Shown: positions 9,011 to 18,457 of the stretch, piece by piece
Layout: each line of letters opens with the position of its first letter
Numbering within the stretch: the first letter of the stretch is position 1
NCBI GenBank assembly: GCA_035295745.1
Contig: DATGIL010000014.1
Span: forward strand, 32,971 to 96,970
Length of the DNA: 64,000 nucleotides
Direction of reading: 5' to 3'
From: JAIQFL01 sp035295745
GTDB taxonomy: Bacteria; Acidobacteriota; Terriglobia; Bryobacterales; Bryobacteraceae
Program-made: the position numbers and the translations under genes
The notes under the pieces: model-generated
The model's database searches: none
What the model was told of the DNA's origin: nothing
The model's input: only the letters and a program-made list of their open reading frames with translations

Positions 9011-10207
9011 TTACCGGGGCGTCCAGATCTGCCAGTTGGCCATCGCGGTGATGATCATCGAATTCGTGAAATCGATCAAAAACGCGCCGACCACCGGCAC
9101 AACTAGAAACGACCGCGGCGCCGGGCCGTATTTCTCCGCCAACTCCTCCATGCACGCGATGGCGTTCGCCGTGATGCCCAGCATGAAGCCGCAGAATCCC
9201 GACGCCGTCACCGCCGATTCGTAATCGCGGCCCATCACCCAATACGACATGGTGACGCACATCAGCCAGCAGAGCGCCACCTGGGCCCCCAGAATCACTA
9301 CCAGCGGCACGGCCAGGTGTGAGAGTTCCCACAAACGCAAGGTCAGGAGCGCCATCACGATGAACAGGTACAGCGCGATCTTCCCCAACGCATCCACCTC
9401 GGGCTGCGAAATGCGGGCGAATCCGAAGCGATCGTCCAGATTGCGAATGATTGCCGCCACGATCATCGCCCCGATGTAGCTCGGCAACAGAATTCCCAGC
9501 CTTTTCATCTCCAGACTGAGCAGATTGCCGATCCCCATCGCGATTCCCATGACGACGACGGTCGGCAAGAGATTCTGCAGAGTGCCAGCTGCTACCTTTC
9601 GCGACTCGACTGGCCGATTCCCCACTCCGGCCGGAGACAGCTTGTGCTTTTGGATCAGCCAGCCTCCGATGTAGCCTCCGATCAGGCCTGCCACCGCAAT
9701 CCCGAACGTCGCTGACGCCATCGCGACCGCAGCCGCGCCCACCACGCCCCGCTGCTCAAAGGTACCGCCCCACGCGATCGCCGTCGCCGGCCCGCCGGTC
9801 AACGCCACCGAACCCGCCAGAATTCCCAAACGAGGATCCAGCGAGAGCGCCTTCGCGAGCCCCATTCCCAGCAGATTCTGCAAGACCGCGCCCACGCTCC
9901 CGATAGCCAGGAGCAAGACTACCTGCTTCCCCCCTTCACGCAGGAGCTTCAGACGTGCGCTCAGCCCAATGGTGGTCATGAACGCCACCATCAGCATGTC
10001 GCGCAGCACATCGTCCGCTTCGAGATTGACGTAGCGGTCGTGGAATAGCAGGGCGAGCAGCGCAAACACCATGCCCCCGGCGATCGAAACCGGAATGTTC
10101 AGCCGGTCGAGCAACGGCACCCGGCGCTTCAGCCAACCGCCCAGCAGCACACCGCAGCAGGCCAATCCGAGCACCTGTACCGCACTCAGCTTCAAAGTCG
10201 GTATCAT
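9011..10207 (-). CDS. Sodium/glutamate symporter family protein (GltS-like)
   Basis: 398 residues, almost entirely hydrophobic, with about ten membrane helices. GltS-type features are seen in both halves: SIAGGMVFALLALL, MVAFMTTIGLSARLKLLREG, GSVALTGGPATAIAWGGTF and, in the second half, GFCGFMLGITANAIACMEEL. The family carries out Na+-coupled glutamate uptake, but substrate specificity here is inferred. ATG at 10207 is preferred over the TTG one codon upstream. It heads a minus-strand operon with two zinc-ribbon proteins and is divergent from the M1 aminopeptidase, a peptide/amino-acid context that fits an amino-acid carrier. Confidence 0.83.
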   Translation of the reverse strand: MIPTLKLSAVQVLGLACCGVLLGGWLKRRVPLLDRLNIPVSIAGGMVFALLALLFHDRYVNLEADDVLRDMLMVAFMTTIGLSARLKLLREGGKQVVLLLAIGSVGAVLQNLLGMGLAKALSLDPRLGILAGSVALTGGPATAIAWGGTFEQRGVVGAAAVAMASATFGIAVAGLIGGYIGGWLIQKHKLSPAGVGNRPVESRKVAAGTLQNLLPTVVVMGIAMGIGNLLSLEMKRLGILLPSYIGAMIVAAIIRNLDDRFGFARISQPEVDALGKIALYLFIVMALLTLRLWELSHLAVPLVVILGAQVALCWLMCVTMSYWVMGRDYESAVTASGFCGFMLGITANAIACMEELAEKYGPAPRSFLVVPVVGAFLIDFTNSMIITAMANWQIWTPR

Positions 10208-10231
10208 CAAGAATTCCGCGACACATTCTGC

Positions 10232-10239
10232 AGTATAGT
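10232..10239. promoter_or_regulatory. Overlapping divergent -10 elements
   Basis: TATAGT (10234-10239, plus) and TATACT (10237-10232, minus) share four bases in the 50-base gap between the divergent gltS-like and M1 peptidase starts. Neither has a clear -35 box. If both are used, the two promoters would compete. Confidence 0.35.
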
Positions 10240-10260
10240 AGGTCGCCAGAGGGGAGTTGG

Positions 10261-11916
10261 ATGAAGATCAGATTCGGGCGGACGGTCGCCGGCACGCTAT
10301 TGGGAGTCGGTGTGTGGGCCACGCAAGCGGCCGCGGACAACTATCCCCGGCAACCGGGCGTCGATGCGCAGCACTACATCTTTCGCGTCACGCTCAACGA
10401 CGAAAACGACGAGATCACGGGCGAAAGCACGGCGATCCTCAAGTTCGTCAAGGATGGCGTCACGGAGGTCGCGCTCGATCTGACGTCGGCTGCGAACGGG
10501 AAGGGGATGACGGTAACGGAGGTGACTTCGGGCGGCGCAGCGGCCCACTTCACGCACACTGCAGATCGATTGAAGATCGCGTTGTCGCCCGCGCCGAAGG
10601 CGGGAGAGACGCGGCCGTTCACGGTGAAGTATCACGGGATCGCGGCCACGGGCCTCCACATCCTGCAGAACAAATTCGGCGAGCGTTGTTTCTTTAGCGT
10701 AAACTGGCCGACCCTCGGCCGCCAATGGCTGCCCATGATCGATCACCCATCCGACAAAGCCACCAGCGAGTTCCTGATTACTGCGCCCGCGAAGTATCAA
10801 GTGGTGGCGAACGGTCTGCTGCAAGAGGTCGTAGAACTGGGCGACGGCCGCAGGATGACGCACTGGAAGCAGTCGGTGCCGATCGCGTCGTGGTTGAACA
10901 ATATCGGGGTGGCGCAGTTTGCGATGCGCCGCTTCGGCGTCTCGGCCGGCATTCCGTTGGAAACCTGGGTGTTTCATCAGGATCGCGACAATGGCATCGT
11001 CACCTTCGAAACCCCAACGCGGCAGGCGATTGAATTCTACAGCGATCACGTGGGGCCGTACCCCTACGAGAAACTCGCAGACGTGGAGGCGGCCGGCATG
11101 GGTGGCGGCATGGAGCACGCCAGCGAGATCTTCTACGGACAGACTTCCGTCACCAATCGTCCGGCGTTCGGATTGGTGGCGCACGAGATTTCGCACCAAT
11201 GGTTCGGCGACTCGGTCACCGAAAAAGACTGGGACGATGCGTGGCTGAGCGAAGGCTTCGCCACCTATTTCGCCCTGCTCTGCACGGAATACTACCAGGG
11301 CCGCGAGCCGTTCGTCGCGGGACTGCAGCGCAGCCGCACCACCATCCTGGCCGCCGAAAAGCGCACACCCGGCGTGGCCGTGATCCACGACAATCTGCCG
11401 GAGATTCAAAACGGACGCGCTCCAGTGGGAATCGTTTACCAGAAGGGCGGATGGTCGCTGCACATGCTGCGCGGCGAGATCGGCACAGACAAGTTCTGGG
11501 CCGGGATGCGTGAGTACTACAAGCGATTCCGCGACAGCAACGCGTCCACCGAGGATTTGCGCAAGGTGATGGAAGAGGTCTCTGGCCAGAAGCTCGACTG
11601 GTTCTTCCAGCAGTGGCTCTACAGGGCAGGATCACCTGCCGTCGAGGGGGGATGGAGCTACAATCCGTCCTCGAAAAAAGTGGAGATCCAGCTCACACAG
11701 ACTCAGGCTGGAGACGCCTTTCGCTTGCCGCTGGAGATTGGCATCAAGGCAGCGGGCGCAGCGTCGCCGAAAATCGTCAAAATCGAAATGACGCAGAAGC
11801 AACAGCGCTTCGACCTGGCCTCCGATCAGCAGCCCGCTTCCGTCGATCTGGATCCGAACACCTGGATCCTGATGGACGCGAAGTTCACACCGGCGAGCCA
11901 GAAGGCGGCCCAGTGA
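10261..11916 (+). CDS. M1 family metallopeptidase (aminopeptidase)
   Basis: 551 residues with a signal peptide (VAGTLLGVGVWATQAAA). The active-site zinc motif HEISHQWFGD with the downstream glutamate in WLSEGFATYF gives HExxH-x18-E. The exopeptidase motif is GGMEHA, a variant of GAMEN. The N-terminal beta domain (about 30-230) and the C-terminal domain after the catalytic region are typical; the long helical ERAP-type C-terminal domain is missing, as in shorter bacterial M1 enzymes. It would cleave N-terminal residues from peptides outside the cytoplasm. RBS GGGGAG precedes the ATG. The next gene, also a secreted peptidase, starts nine bases after its stop. Confidence 0.9.
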   Translation: MKIRFGRTVAGTLLGVGVWATQAAADNYPRQPGVDAQHYIFRVTLNDENDEITGESTAILKFVKDGVTEVALDLTSAANGKGMTVTEVTSGGAAAHFTHTADRLKIALSPAPKAGETRPFTVKYHGIAATGLHILQNKFGERCFFSVNWPTLGRQWLPMIDHPSDKATSEFLITAPAKYQVVANGLLQEVVELGDGRRMTHWKQSVPIASWLNNIGVAQFAMRRFGVSAGIPLETWVFHQDRDNGIVTFETPTRQAIEFYSDHVGPYPYEKLADVEAAGMGGGMEHASEIFYGQTSVTNRPAFGLVAHEISHQWFGDSVTEKDWDDAWLSEGFATYFALLCTEYYQGREPFVAGLQRSRTTILAAEKRTPGVAVIHDNLPEIQNGRAPVGIVYQKGGWSLHMLRGEIGTDKFWAGMREYYKRFRDSNASTEDLRKVMEEVSGQKLDWFFQQWLYRAGSPAVEGGWSYNPSSKKVEIQLTQTQAGDAFRLPLEIGIKAAGAASPKIVKIEMTQKQQRFDLASDQQPASVDLDPNTWILMDAKFTPASQKAAQ

Positions 11917-11924
11917 GGGCAGCG

Positions 11925-13340
11925 ATGTTGCGATATCTGCTGCTTGCCGGGTTCGCTCTTCCACTGGCGGCGCAACCCGTCTTCACCGATGTCTTTCCAC
12001 CCGAAGAGTATGCCGCGCGCCGCTCCCGCGTGATGGCGAAGGTCGGCGAAGGCGTCGCCATTCTTCAGGGCACAACTGAGCGCCCCGGGGAACAGCCTCT
12101 GCGGCAGAGCAACCAGTTCTTCTATCTCACCGGAGTAGTGGAACCGCGCGCGCTGTTGATTATCGACGGTAAGGCGAAGCGTTCGACACTCTTTCTGAAT
12201 CCGCGCAATGAGCGCCGCGAAAACAATATGTTCGGTCCCGGACTCTCACCGGGCGACGCCGCGGCGAAGGAGACCGGCATCGAGTCGGTCCTGCCGCGCG
12301 ACGAATTCGCCAAAGCGCTCGCGGAGATAGCGAAGGATGGGCGTGCCATTTACACTCCCTATCGGCCGGAGGTACTGAGCAGCGCCTCTGCGGAAGGGCC
12401 AATCGCCCTGGCGAGAGCCAATAAGGCGGACCCTTGGGACGGCCAGCCTACACGCGAGGAGGTATTCCGCGAGAAGTTGAAAGCAGTGGCGGCGCACTTC
12501 GAATTTGGAGACCTCGACCCGATCCTCGACGAGATGCGAGGCACAAAGAGTCCACGCGAAATCGCCGTCATTCGCGAGGCGACCAGGATCGCGGGGCTCG
12601 GCATCATCGAGGCGATGCGCGACGCGCGGCCGGGTATGCATGAATACGAGTTGCAGGCAGACGCCGAGTTCGTCTTCAAGAAGTTCGGCTCCTATGGCGC
12701 TGCCTATTTCGCGTTGATCGCGACCGGCAAAAACACCTGGTATTCGCATTACCACAAGGACACCGCGGTCCTGGAGGATGGCGACCTGGTGCAGTTCGAC
12801 TACGCTCCCGATTACAAGAACTACGCCTCGGACGTGACGCGAGTCTTTCCGGCAAACGGCAAATTCACGCCGCGCCAGCGTGAGTTCTACACCATCTATC
12901 TGCGCCTTTACCAGGCGCTGATGACGTCCATCCAGGTGCATCAGCGGCCCAGCGAAATCATTAAGACGGCCGTCGGTAAGATGGACGCGATCATGGCGGC
13001 GTACACCTTCACCGATCCTAAGATCAAAGACGCCGCGACGCGATTCGTCGAGCGCTATCGAACGAATCGTGGAAACAGTCTTGGGCACTCCGTAGGGATG
13101 GAGGTCCATGACGTGCGCAATCCCACCGCGACCCTGGAACCGGGACAGCTATTCACCATAGAGCCGGCCATGCAAATCGCCGACGAGCATGTGGGCATCC
13201 GTCTGGAAGACATGATCCTGATTACAGAAACTGGCTACGAGGATCTCTCGGCATTCGTGCCGATCGAAATCGACGACATCGAAAAGGTGATGGCAGAACC
13301 GGGCCTCAGCGACTCGATGTGGAAGCCCAAGGGCAAGTAG
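11925..13340 (+). CDS. Secreted Xaa-Pro aminopeptidase (M24B)
   Basis: 471 residues. The frame is open far upstream, but ATG 11925, preceded by GAGGG and followed by a clean signal peptide (MLRYLLLAGFALPLAAQP), is the best start; a GTG at 11913 overlapping the previous stop is possible. An N-terminal creatinase-like domain is followed by the pita-bread fold. Metal ligands are visible: D in VQFDYAPDYKNY, D in ASDVTRVFP, H in GHSVGMEVHD, E in FTIEPAM and E in IRLEDMILITETG. It would release N-terminal residues before proline, complementing the M1 enzyme in the same operon. Confidence 0.9.
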   Translation: MLRYLLLAGFALPLAAQPVFTDVFPPEEYAARRSRVMAKVGEGVAILQGTTERPGEQPLRQSNQFFYLTGVVEPRALLIIDGKAKRSTLFLNPRNERRENNMFGPGLSPGDAAAKETGIESVLPRDEFAKALAEIAKDGRAIYTPYRPEVLSSASAEGPIALARANKADPWDGQPTREEVFREKLKAVAAHFEFGDLDPILDEMRGTKSPREIAVIREATRIAGLGIIEAMRDARPGMHEYELQADAEFVFKKFGSYGAAYFALIATGKNTWYSHYHKDTAVLEDGDLVQFDYAPDYKNYASDVTRVFPANGKFTPRQREFYTIYLRLYQALMTSIQVHQRPSEIIKTAVGKMDAIMAAYTFTDPKIKDAATRFVERYRTNRGNSLGHSVGMEVHDVRNPTATLEPGQLFTIEPAMQIADEHVGIRLEDMILITETGYEDLSAFVPIEIDDIEKVMAEPGLSDSMWKPKGK

Positions 13341-13681
13341 AGTCCTCGATCGGCTCGCTGAGCCGGGATGCAGTGGAAGAATCGCCTGACAAGCCCGGCC
13401 TGGCACTCGGAATCGGAATCGCCTGCCCCCTTCACTGAAATTGCAGAACGATGGCGGCGCAGGCGTCGGAATGAATCCACCAGCATCAATGTACTCTCCT
13501 TCCCAGTCCTCAACCTCAACTTATGGAACGGGCCGTAGTACCTATCGGATGATTTCGAGGGCAATCGCTGGATTCGCGGCAAAAGTCCTGGCAGTCCACT
13601 GTACGGCTGGCACTGCCCTTTGAGACGAAGCGCCTATATCATGAACCTGTGGCTCCTGAGGCCGAGAATCAAACTGCATAA

Positions 13682-13719
13682 CCCAGCCGGGGTGAATTCG
13701 CTCCCACCCCGGCTCTGGG
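13682..13719. terminator. Strong hairpin between convergent genes
   Basis: AGCCGGGGTG (13685-13694) pairs perfectly with CACCCCGGCT (13705-13714), extended by CCC/GGG beyond a one-base bulge. No T-tract follows on either strand, so it may be an RNA-end stabiliser or a factor-dependent stop rather than a classical terminator. It lies about 135 bases beyond the end of the CstA gene. Confidence 0.45.
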
Positions 13720-13754
13720 CATACTTGGTAAGTCGTTTCGTTGATATTGCCTGA

Positions 13755-13814
13755 CGAGCCGCGCGTCAGCAAGCGATGGCTAAGCAGAGGGCGGAGACGC
13801 TCCCTCAGCAAGCG
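13755..13814 (-). repeat. Partial, rearranged family-1 repeat
   Basis: CGAGCCGCGCGTCAGCAAGC (13755-13774) is a left arm in reverse. After a linker shared with 5142-5175 (CAGAGGGC..GAGACGC), CGCTCCCTCA at 13798-13807 is the start of a right arm fused directly to GCAAGCG, the end of a left arm. This looks like a copy that lost its middle by deletion between arms. Confidence 0.75.
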
Positions 13815-13852
13815 ACCGGCCGATACGTCGGCAGATTCTGAAAACCACGCGC

Positions 13853-15706
13853 TTAACAACAGCCCATTCGAATCTCGTTCTTTGCCGTTACCGGCGGGCC
13901 AAAGGCCTCGGTCGGAGCCGGAGCACCCTTCAGTACTGCAATCCAACGATATACCGCATTGCAGACCACCAGGACCACGCCGACGATGAAGATCGTCATC
14001 AGCGTGGAATCCAGATAGCCGGTGAACGCTTGGCCGGGCTTCATGGTGAGCGGCCAGAAGATCTGCCGGATTGACATGATTCCTGCAGTGACGGTGGTAA
14101 CGCCGACGAAACACATCGGTACGGCGGTGATAGCCGCGTACCTGGCCTTGCCCATATTGATCAGGAACGTCGTGCAGATGGCCAGTGCGATGGTCGCCAG
14201 CAACTGGTTGCCGGTTCCAAACAGCGGCCATATGGTCGAGATGGTGCCGGTGTAAATCAAATAGCCCCAACCAAGCACCACGCATAGGGTCGTGATCAAA
14301 TTGCCGGGCAGCCACGCCGTGTCGCTGAATTTCCGATTCGCTTTGCCGAGAATCTCCTGCAGGACGTAGCGGGCCACGCGGGTTCCAGTGTCGACGGTAG
14401 TCAAGATGAAGAGCGCCTCGAACATGATCGCGTAGTGGTACCAATACGCCATCAGGCGACCCATGCCGGGCAGTCCGCGGAAGATCTGCGCCATGCCGAT
14501 GGCCAGCGATACCGCTCCGCCTGTACGTCCGGCCAATTTTTCGCCTACCTCCTGCGAGAACATGTCGAGATTCACCGTGTGTAAACCGGTCGCCGCGAAC
14601 GCCTGGGCCGTCGAGTTGATGGCAAAATAGTCACCCGGGTGCATGGACGTAGCAGCGATCAGCGCGAGCAGGCCAACCAGGGACTCGCACACCATAGCGC
14701 CGTATCCGATAAAGCGCGCGTCTGTTTCCTTATCGATCATCTTGGGCGTGGTTCCCGAGGAGACCAGGGAATGGAATCCTGAGATCGCGCCACAGGCGAT
14801 GGTGACGAAGAGGAACGGGAAGAGCGTACCCTTGATGATCGGTCCGCCGCCATGCACATATTGCGTGATGGCAGGGAAGCGGATGTCGGGATGAACCGCA
14901 AAGACGCCCACCACCAGTACCGCAATCGTGCCCAACTTGACGTATGTCGAAAGGTAGTCGCGGGGTTCGAGGAGCAGCCATACGGGGAGTACCGATGCGA
15001 TGAACCCGTACGCCGCCATCAGAAACGTGATCTGGTGGGGAGTGAAGGTGAGGGCTCCGGCAGCGCTCGATTGCGCAAACCAATGGCCTGAAATCACGGC
15101 GCAGAACAGCAGTACTACACCGAAAATACTGGGGCCGGTCACCGTGATCCGGCCGGCATGAATCTTGAACATCCAGACGCCCATGATGAGCGCAATGGGA
15201 ATCGTGGTGCCAATCGTGAAAACGCCCCAAGGACTGTTGGCGAGCGCATTCACGACGACGATTCCGAGCCCGGCCAGGGTCACCAGCAGAATGAATAGCA
15301 CCGCAATCATGGTGACCAGTCCGGCGAAGGGACTGATCTCGGTGCGCGCGATTTCGGCCAGGGAGCGGCCGCGATGCCGTATTGAGGCGACCAGCACCGT
15401 GAAATCCTGCACGCACCCAGCCAGCACCGCCCCGATCAACAGCCAGAGAAACCCCGGAGCGAAACCGAACTGCGCGGCCAGGGTCGGACCCACCAGCGGT
15501 CCGGCTCCGGCGATGGCTGCAAAGTGGTGTCCGAACAGCACCCATTTGGGAGACGCCACGTAGTTGTGACCGTCATGAAACTTGTGCCCCGGGGTGGGCC
15601 GCCGATCATCCAGCGCCAATGCCTTGGCGGCGATAAATGCGCTGTAGTAGCGATAACCGAGCGCGTAGACACACAGCGCCCCGAGCAGGATGGGAAGAGT
15701 ATTCAC
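13853..15706 (-). CDS. cstA: Carbon starvation protein CstA (peptide/pyruvate transporter)
   Basis: 617 residues, an integral membrane protein with many helices. CstA hallmarks are present: YYSAFIAAKALALDD and DGHNYVASPKWVLFGHHFAA at the start, then GPTLAAQFG and CVQDFTVLVASIRHRGRSL. Shorter at the C-terminus than E. coli CstA (701), as in many non-enteric members. The start is GTG 15706 with AGGAGAA upstream. The family imports peptides, or pyruvate in some members; which applies here is not decidable from sequence. Two inverted repeats in the upstream gap are candidate operators. Confidence 0.92.
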   Translation of the reverse strand: MNTLPILLGALCVYALGYRYYSAFIAAKALALDDRRPTPGHKFHDGHNYVASPKWVLFGHHFAAIAGAGPLVGPTLAAQFGFAPGFLWLLIGAVLAGCVQDFTVLVASIRHRGRSLAEIARTEISPFAGLVTMIAVLFILLVTLAGLGIVVVNALANSPWGVFTIGTTIPIALIMGVWMFKIHAGRITVTGPSIFGVVLLFCAVISGHWFAQSSAAGALTFTPHQITFLMAAYGFIASVLPVWLLLEPRDYLSTYVKLGTIAVLVVGVFAVHPDIRFPAITQYVHGGGPIIKGTLFPFLFVTIACGAISGFHSLVSSGTTPKMIDKETDARFIGYGAMVCESLVGLLALIAATSMHPGDYFAINSTAQAFAATGLHTVNLDMFSQEVGEKLAGRTGGAVSLAIGMAQIFRGLPGMGRLMAYWYHYAIMFEALFILTTVDTGTRVARYVLQEILGKANRKFSDTAWLPGNLITTLCVVLGWGYLIYTGTISTIWPLFGTGNQLLATIALAICTTFLINMGKARYAAITAVPMCFVGVTTVTAGIMSIRQIFWPLTMKPGQAFTGYLDSTLMTIFIVGVVLVVCNAVYRWIAVLKGAPAPTEAFGPPVTAKNEIRMGCC

Positions 15707-15774
15707 GCAAATTCTCCTGTCCTTGTTCCTTGACTGGTCGCGGTGCGGGTGGCATCCATACCGTCACGCAGTCT

Positions 15775-15839
15775 TTTAGGTCTAATCAGACCCTAAAGGA
15801 TGATTTTATCTCGCGCGGAGAGATTTCGCTTGATAAAAT
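15775..15839 (-). promoter_or_regulatory. Two inverted repeats upstream of cstA
   Basis: TTTAGG-TCT (15775-15783) and AGACCCTAAA (15788-15797) form a dyad with one extra base. A second dyad, ATTTTATC (15803-15810) with GATAAAAT (15832-15839), follows within six bases. Both lie 70-135 bases upstream of the cstA start, an unusually A/T-rich patch for this sequence. They could be operators or a hairpin; no known consensus is recognised. Confidence 0.4.
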
Positions 15840-15985
15840 GCAGGAATTTTCATCAGTTTTTAGCGGATTTGTAACCCTCATGTCTGATTCCTAGCGGAGA
15901 CGCAGCTCGCCACGCGACATTTCCTGGCCGTGAATTTCACCTCTCTGTCATCGAGCTGAAAAACACTTCCGGAGATAAATGGTTT

Positions 15986-17146
15986 ATGGGAACAGCCCGG
16001 ACATCACTCGAGATCTCACGCGACGTACACTGCCTCTGGCGCGAGCCTGGTGTGAGCCATCGCTACGCCACCGGGGTGTCGCTGCATAGCCACACGCTGC
16101 ACTCGCGCGAGTACCTCGATTTCGTGAATCGCTTCCTGCGGCGCGTACCCCTGTTGCGCCCGGCACTCGACCGCATCGAGAACCGGCACCTGCAACTGGC
16201 CGGAGCACCTCCCATCCGATTCGATCGCCTGTTCTGGCGTCCGCCCCTGCATCCTCGCGCGGCGCACGAGCTCGAAGCGGTGCAAATCCGCAATTTGGGA
16301 CTCCGCCCGCTGGTCTCCCTCACCGACCACGACACCATCGAAGCCTGCGCCGAACTGAACGCCATCGGCACGGCGGTACCGTACTCCATCGAATGGACAA
16401 TCCCCTACCAGGAGACCGTCTTCCATATCGGCGTACACAACCTTCCGGCAGATCAAGCCCGCGACCTGGAAGCGGCGATGGCCGCCGTAACCGCTTCGCC
16501 GTCCCACGAGCGCATCGCGCAATTGATGGCCGATCTCCATTCGCGAGAGGAAATCCTGGTGGTTCTGAACCACCCATTCTTCTGCGAACACCTCACCGAG
16601 CACGCCCGCCACACACAACTGCTGTTACAGTTCCTGGGCGAATTCGGCGCTTGGATCCACGCCTTGGAATTGAACGGCCTGCAGCCAGCGGCGCGCAATC
16701 TCGATACGATCCGGCTGGCCGTTGAACGCGGCCTTCCCGTGATCTCGGGCGGCGACCGTCATGGGTGTGAACCGAACGCCAACCTGAACCTGACGAATGC
16801 CAGCAGCTTTCTGGAATTCGTGCAGGAAATCCGAGTGGAACAGCGCAGTTCCGTGCTCTTCCTGCCGCAGTACCGCGATCCGGCGCTGGCGCGCGTGATC
16901 GAGTTCATCTGGCACGTGGTGCGCAACTACGACGAGTTGGAAGGGCGGCGCCGGTGGATGGACCGCGTCTACCTGCAACTTGACAGCGGCGAGACGGTGG
17001 CCTGCGCATCGTTATGGTCCAGTGCCGGACCGCCGGTCATACGCTCGGCCATCTCGTTGATCGGCATCCTCGCGAGCCCCTGGATGCGCGCGGTCCTCTG
17101 CACGGCGATGGGACGGACGGAAAGCCTGGAAGCGGACGCCCTTTGA
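15986..17146 (+). CDS. PHP-like metal-dependent hydrolase, function unknown
   Basis: 386 residues, soluble. PHP-type metal motifs are spread along it: LHSHTLHS near 33, SLTDHDTIEA near 112, LNHPFFCEH near 193, ALELNGLQP near 230 and SGGDRHGCEPN near 254. This order fits the polymerase-and-histidinol-phosphatase fold. The C-terminal 110 residues (from about 275) are not part of the fold that I recognise. Substrate is unknown; a phosphodiesterase or phosphatase role is inferred. It is divergent from cstA and stands alone on its strand. Confidence 0.62.
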   Translation: MGTARTSLEISRDVHCLWREPGVSHRYATGVSLHSHTLHSREYLDFVNRFLRRVPLLRPALDRIENRHLQLAGAPPIRFDRLFWRPPLHPRAAHELEAVQIRNLGLRPLVSLTDHDTIEACAELNAIGTAVPYSIEWTIPYQETVFHIGVHNLPADQARDLEAAMAAVTASPSHERIAQLMADLHSREEILVVLNHPFFCEHLTEHARHTQLLLQFLGEFGAWIHALELNGLQPAARNLDTIRLAVERGLPVISGGDRHGCEPNANLNLTNASSFLEFVQEIRVEQRSSVLFLPQYRDPALARVIEFIWHVVRNYDELEGRRRWMDRVYLQLDSGETVACASLWSSAGPPVIRSAISLIGILASPWMRAVLCTAMGRTESLEADAL

Positions 17147-17181
17147 TCGTGCCAGTTTGAAGGGTCTGGCGAGTTCGCTCG

Positions 17182-17304
17182 GTACCTGGTTTCAGAGGTC
17201 CGCCGGCGTATCGCCAAACCGCTTGCTGACACGCGCGGCTCGCAAGCGCACGTATTCGTGCGAAGGCATTTGGGTAGCTTACGAGCCGCGACCGTGAGGG
17301 AGCG
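17182..17304 (+). repeat. Family-1 repeat, full copy with long flank
   Basis: Left arm at 17220-17243 (GCTTGCTGACACGCGCGGCT), middle with GCGCACGTATTCGTGCGAAG and TTTGGGTAGCTTACG, right arm at 17282-17304 (CCGCGACCGTGAGGGAGC). The 38 bases before the left arm (from GTACCTGGTTTCAGAGGTCC) recur before the copy near 29610, so the mobile or duplicated unit is longer than the arms. Confidence 0.88.
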
Positions 17305-17340
17305 AACCCTGCCCGATCGTTTCCCCGCCGCCGTCGCGAT

Positions 17341-17363
17341 CGCTTGCTGACGCGCGCGGCTCG
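17341..17363 (+). repeat. Family-1 left arm after conserved linker
   Basis: A second left arm follows the previous copy after a linker (17305-17340, with GATCGTTTCCCCGCCGCCG). The same linker, in reverse complement, separates copies at 48741-48776, showing that copies are arranged in a larger repeating unit. Confidence 0.8.
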
Positions 17364-17431
17364 TAGTGCTCTTACTGTATCGCCCAAAGGATTAAAGCGG
17401 GTCAGACGCGGGAGCGCAGGGGCGACTTCCC

Positions 17432-18385
17432 CTAAGGCGCGACGCAGATCGGCGCGGCATCCATTGAAGCGGCACCGCTTAGCGTAATCGTGAGATTCGA
17501 CTGGACGTGCAGTTCGTCGCACGGCACAAACGGACCCTGCAGATATGGCGCCACCACGATATTAAGCTGGTAAAGTCCCTGGGCCACCACCAGGACCGAC
17601 GTGATTGGGTGCGTCACGTCGTCGGAGAGAAGCGGACGGATGGCCGGAGCGTTCGCGTGTACGTTGAAACTCAAGGTGACGTTCTGAACCGGAGCCGTCT
17701 GGCCAAAATGCGTGACAGTCGCGGGATCCACCGCCCCAAGTCCGTAGGCCCATATCGTGATAGTCTCTCCGAGTTTGGCGGGGAGCCGGTCGGTGACCAA
17801 TCGGCCGTCCAGATGCTGCACCAGCGCAGTGCAGCCTCCCGGAATACCAGCGACTTCGCTGAAAACGCCAACGTAAATCGGTGTCTGATCGCACGAATTG
17901 ATGACGTGGATGCTGTCGGTCACGGGATGCACTGGAATGCCCGCCAACAGGGTCCCCTGGTCCGAAATACTCAACGCGGCTGGGTTCGACCCGTCCGCCG
18001 GCGTTTGCAGGCTCTGCGGGATAGCTAGCGTGAACGTGCTGACCACGCGGCAATTCGTATCCATCGAGGAACAGCTATTCTGCCGGATGCCGTAAATCGG
18101 AACCGCGATTCGTTGCGCCTGCCCCGCTTGCTGCAGTGTCACGATAATCCCGTCAATCGAAATGGGTGGATAGGGCTGAGTCGTGGCAGGACTTGGCGTC
18201 GCCAAGGCAGGATCAATTGCACGAATCCCGTACACGGAGACGGTGAGAATCTGGCCGGGAGCCACGGTAACGGCTGAAGTCGGCGGGGCGTATCCAAACC
18301 CGGCCAGCATCACCGAATTGTTACTCTGGGCTGCCAGAATGGCAGCGCTGCCGAAGAAGAGAGCGAGGACACGAGGGGCACGCAT
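17432..18385 (-). CDS. Secreted protein with divergent Solibacter-type C-terminal domain
   Basis: 317 residues with a signal peptide (VLALFFGSAAILAAQ). Two beta-rich segments resemble each other: VAPGQILTVSVYGIRAIDPA near residue 42 and LGETITIWAYGLGAVDPATV near 205. The second, with ITSVLVVAQGLYQLNIVVAPYL following, fits the TIGR03437 pattern as I recall it (GxxITIYGxGxGxV...GLYQINVxVP), which is abundant in Solibacter secreted proteins. Five or more cysteines suggest disulfides. Function unknown. It is divergent from the ABC ATPase gene. Confidence 0.6.
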   Translation of the reverse strand: MRAPRVLALFFGSAAILAAQSNNSVMLAGFGYAPPTSAVTVAPGQILTVSVYGIRAIDPALATPSPATTQPYPPISIDGIIVTLQQAGQAQRIAVPIYGIRQNSCSSMDTNCRVVSTFTLAIPQSLQTPADGSNPAALSISDQGTLLAGIPVHPVTDSIHVINSCDQTPIYVGVFSEVAGIPGGCTALVQHLDGRLVTDRLPAKLGETITIWAYGLGAVDPATVTHFGQTAPVQNVTLSFNVHANAPAIRPLLSDDVTHPITSVLVVAQGLYQLNIVVAPYLQGPFVPCDELHVQSNLTITLSGAASMDAAPICVAP

Positions 18386-18457
18386 TTGTAGAGTCTCCAG
18401 CTATTGGACGCCGCACGGACCCAAATCGTCTGGGACAACCAACGTACACTGGAAATA

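Larger units (their letters stand above)
13341..13852. other. Convergent intergenic region with hairpin and partial repeats
   Basis: 512 bases between the Xaa-Pro peptidase and the convergent CstA gene. It contains a strong hairpin (13682-13719) and two partial family-1 repeat pieces (13755-13814). No gene with recognisable content is seen. Confidence 0.7.

Noticed and set aside
10297..11463. Long minus-strand open frame of 388 residues opposite the M1 peptidase
   Set aside because: GC-rich shadow of a well-supported gene with HExxH; the antisense protein is R/H/A-rich without motifs.
12246..13109. Minus-strand frame of 287 residues opposite the Xaa-Pro peptidase
   Set aside because: Antisense shadow; the plus-strand protein has all five M24 metal ligands.
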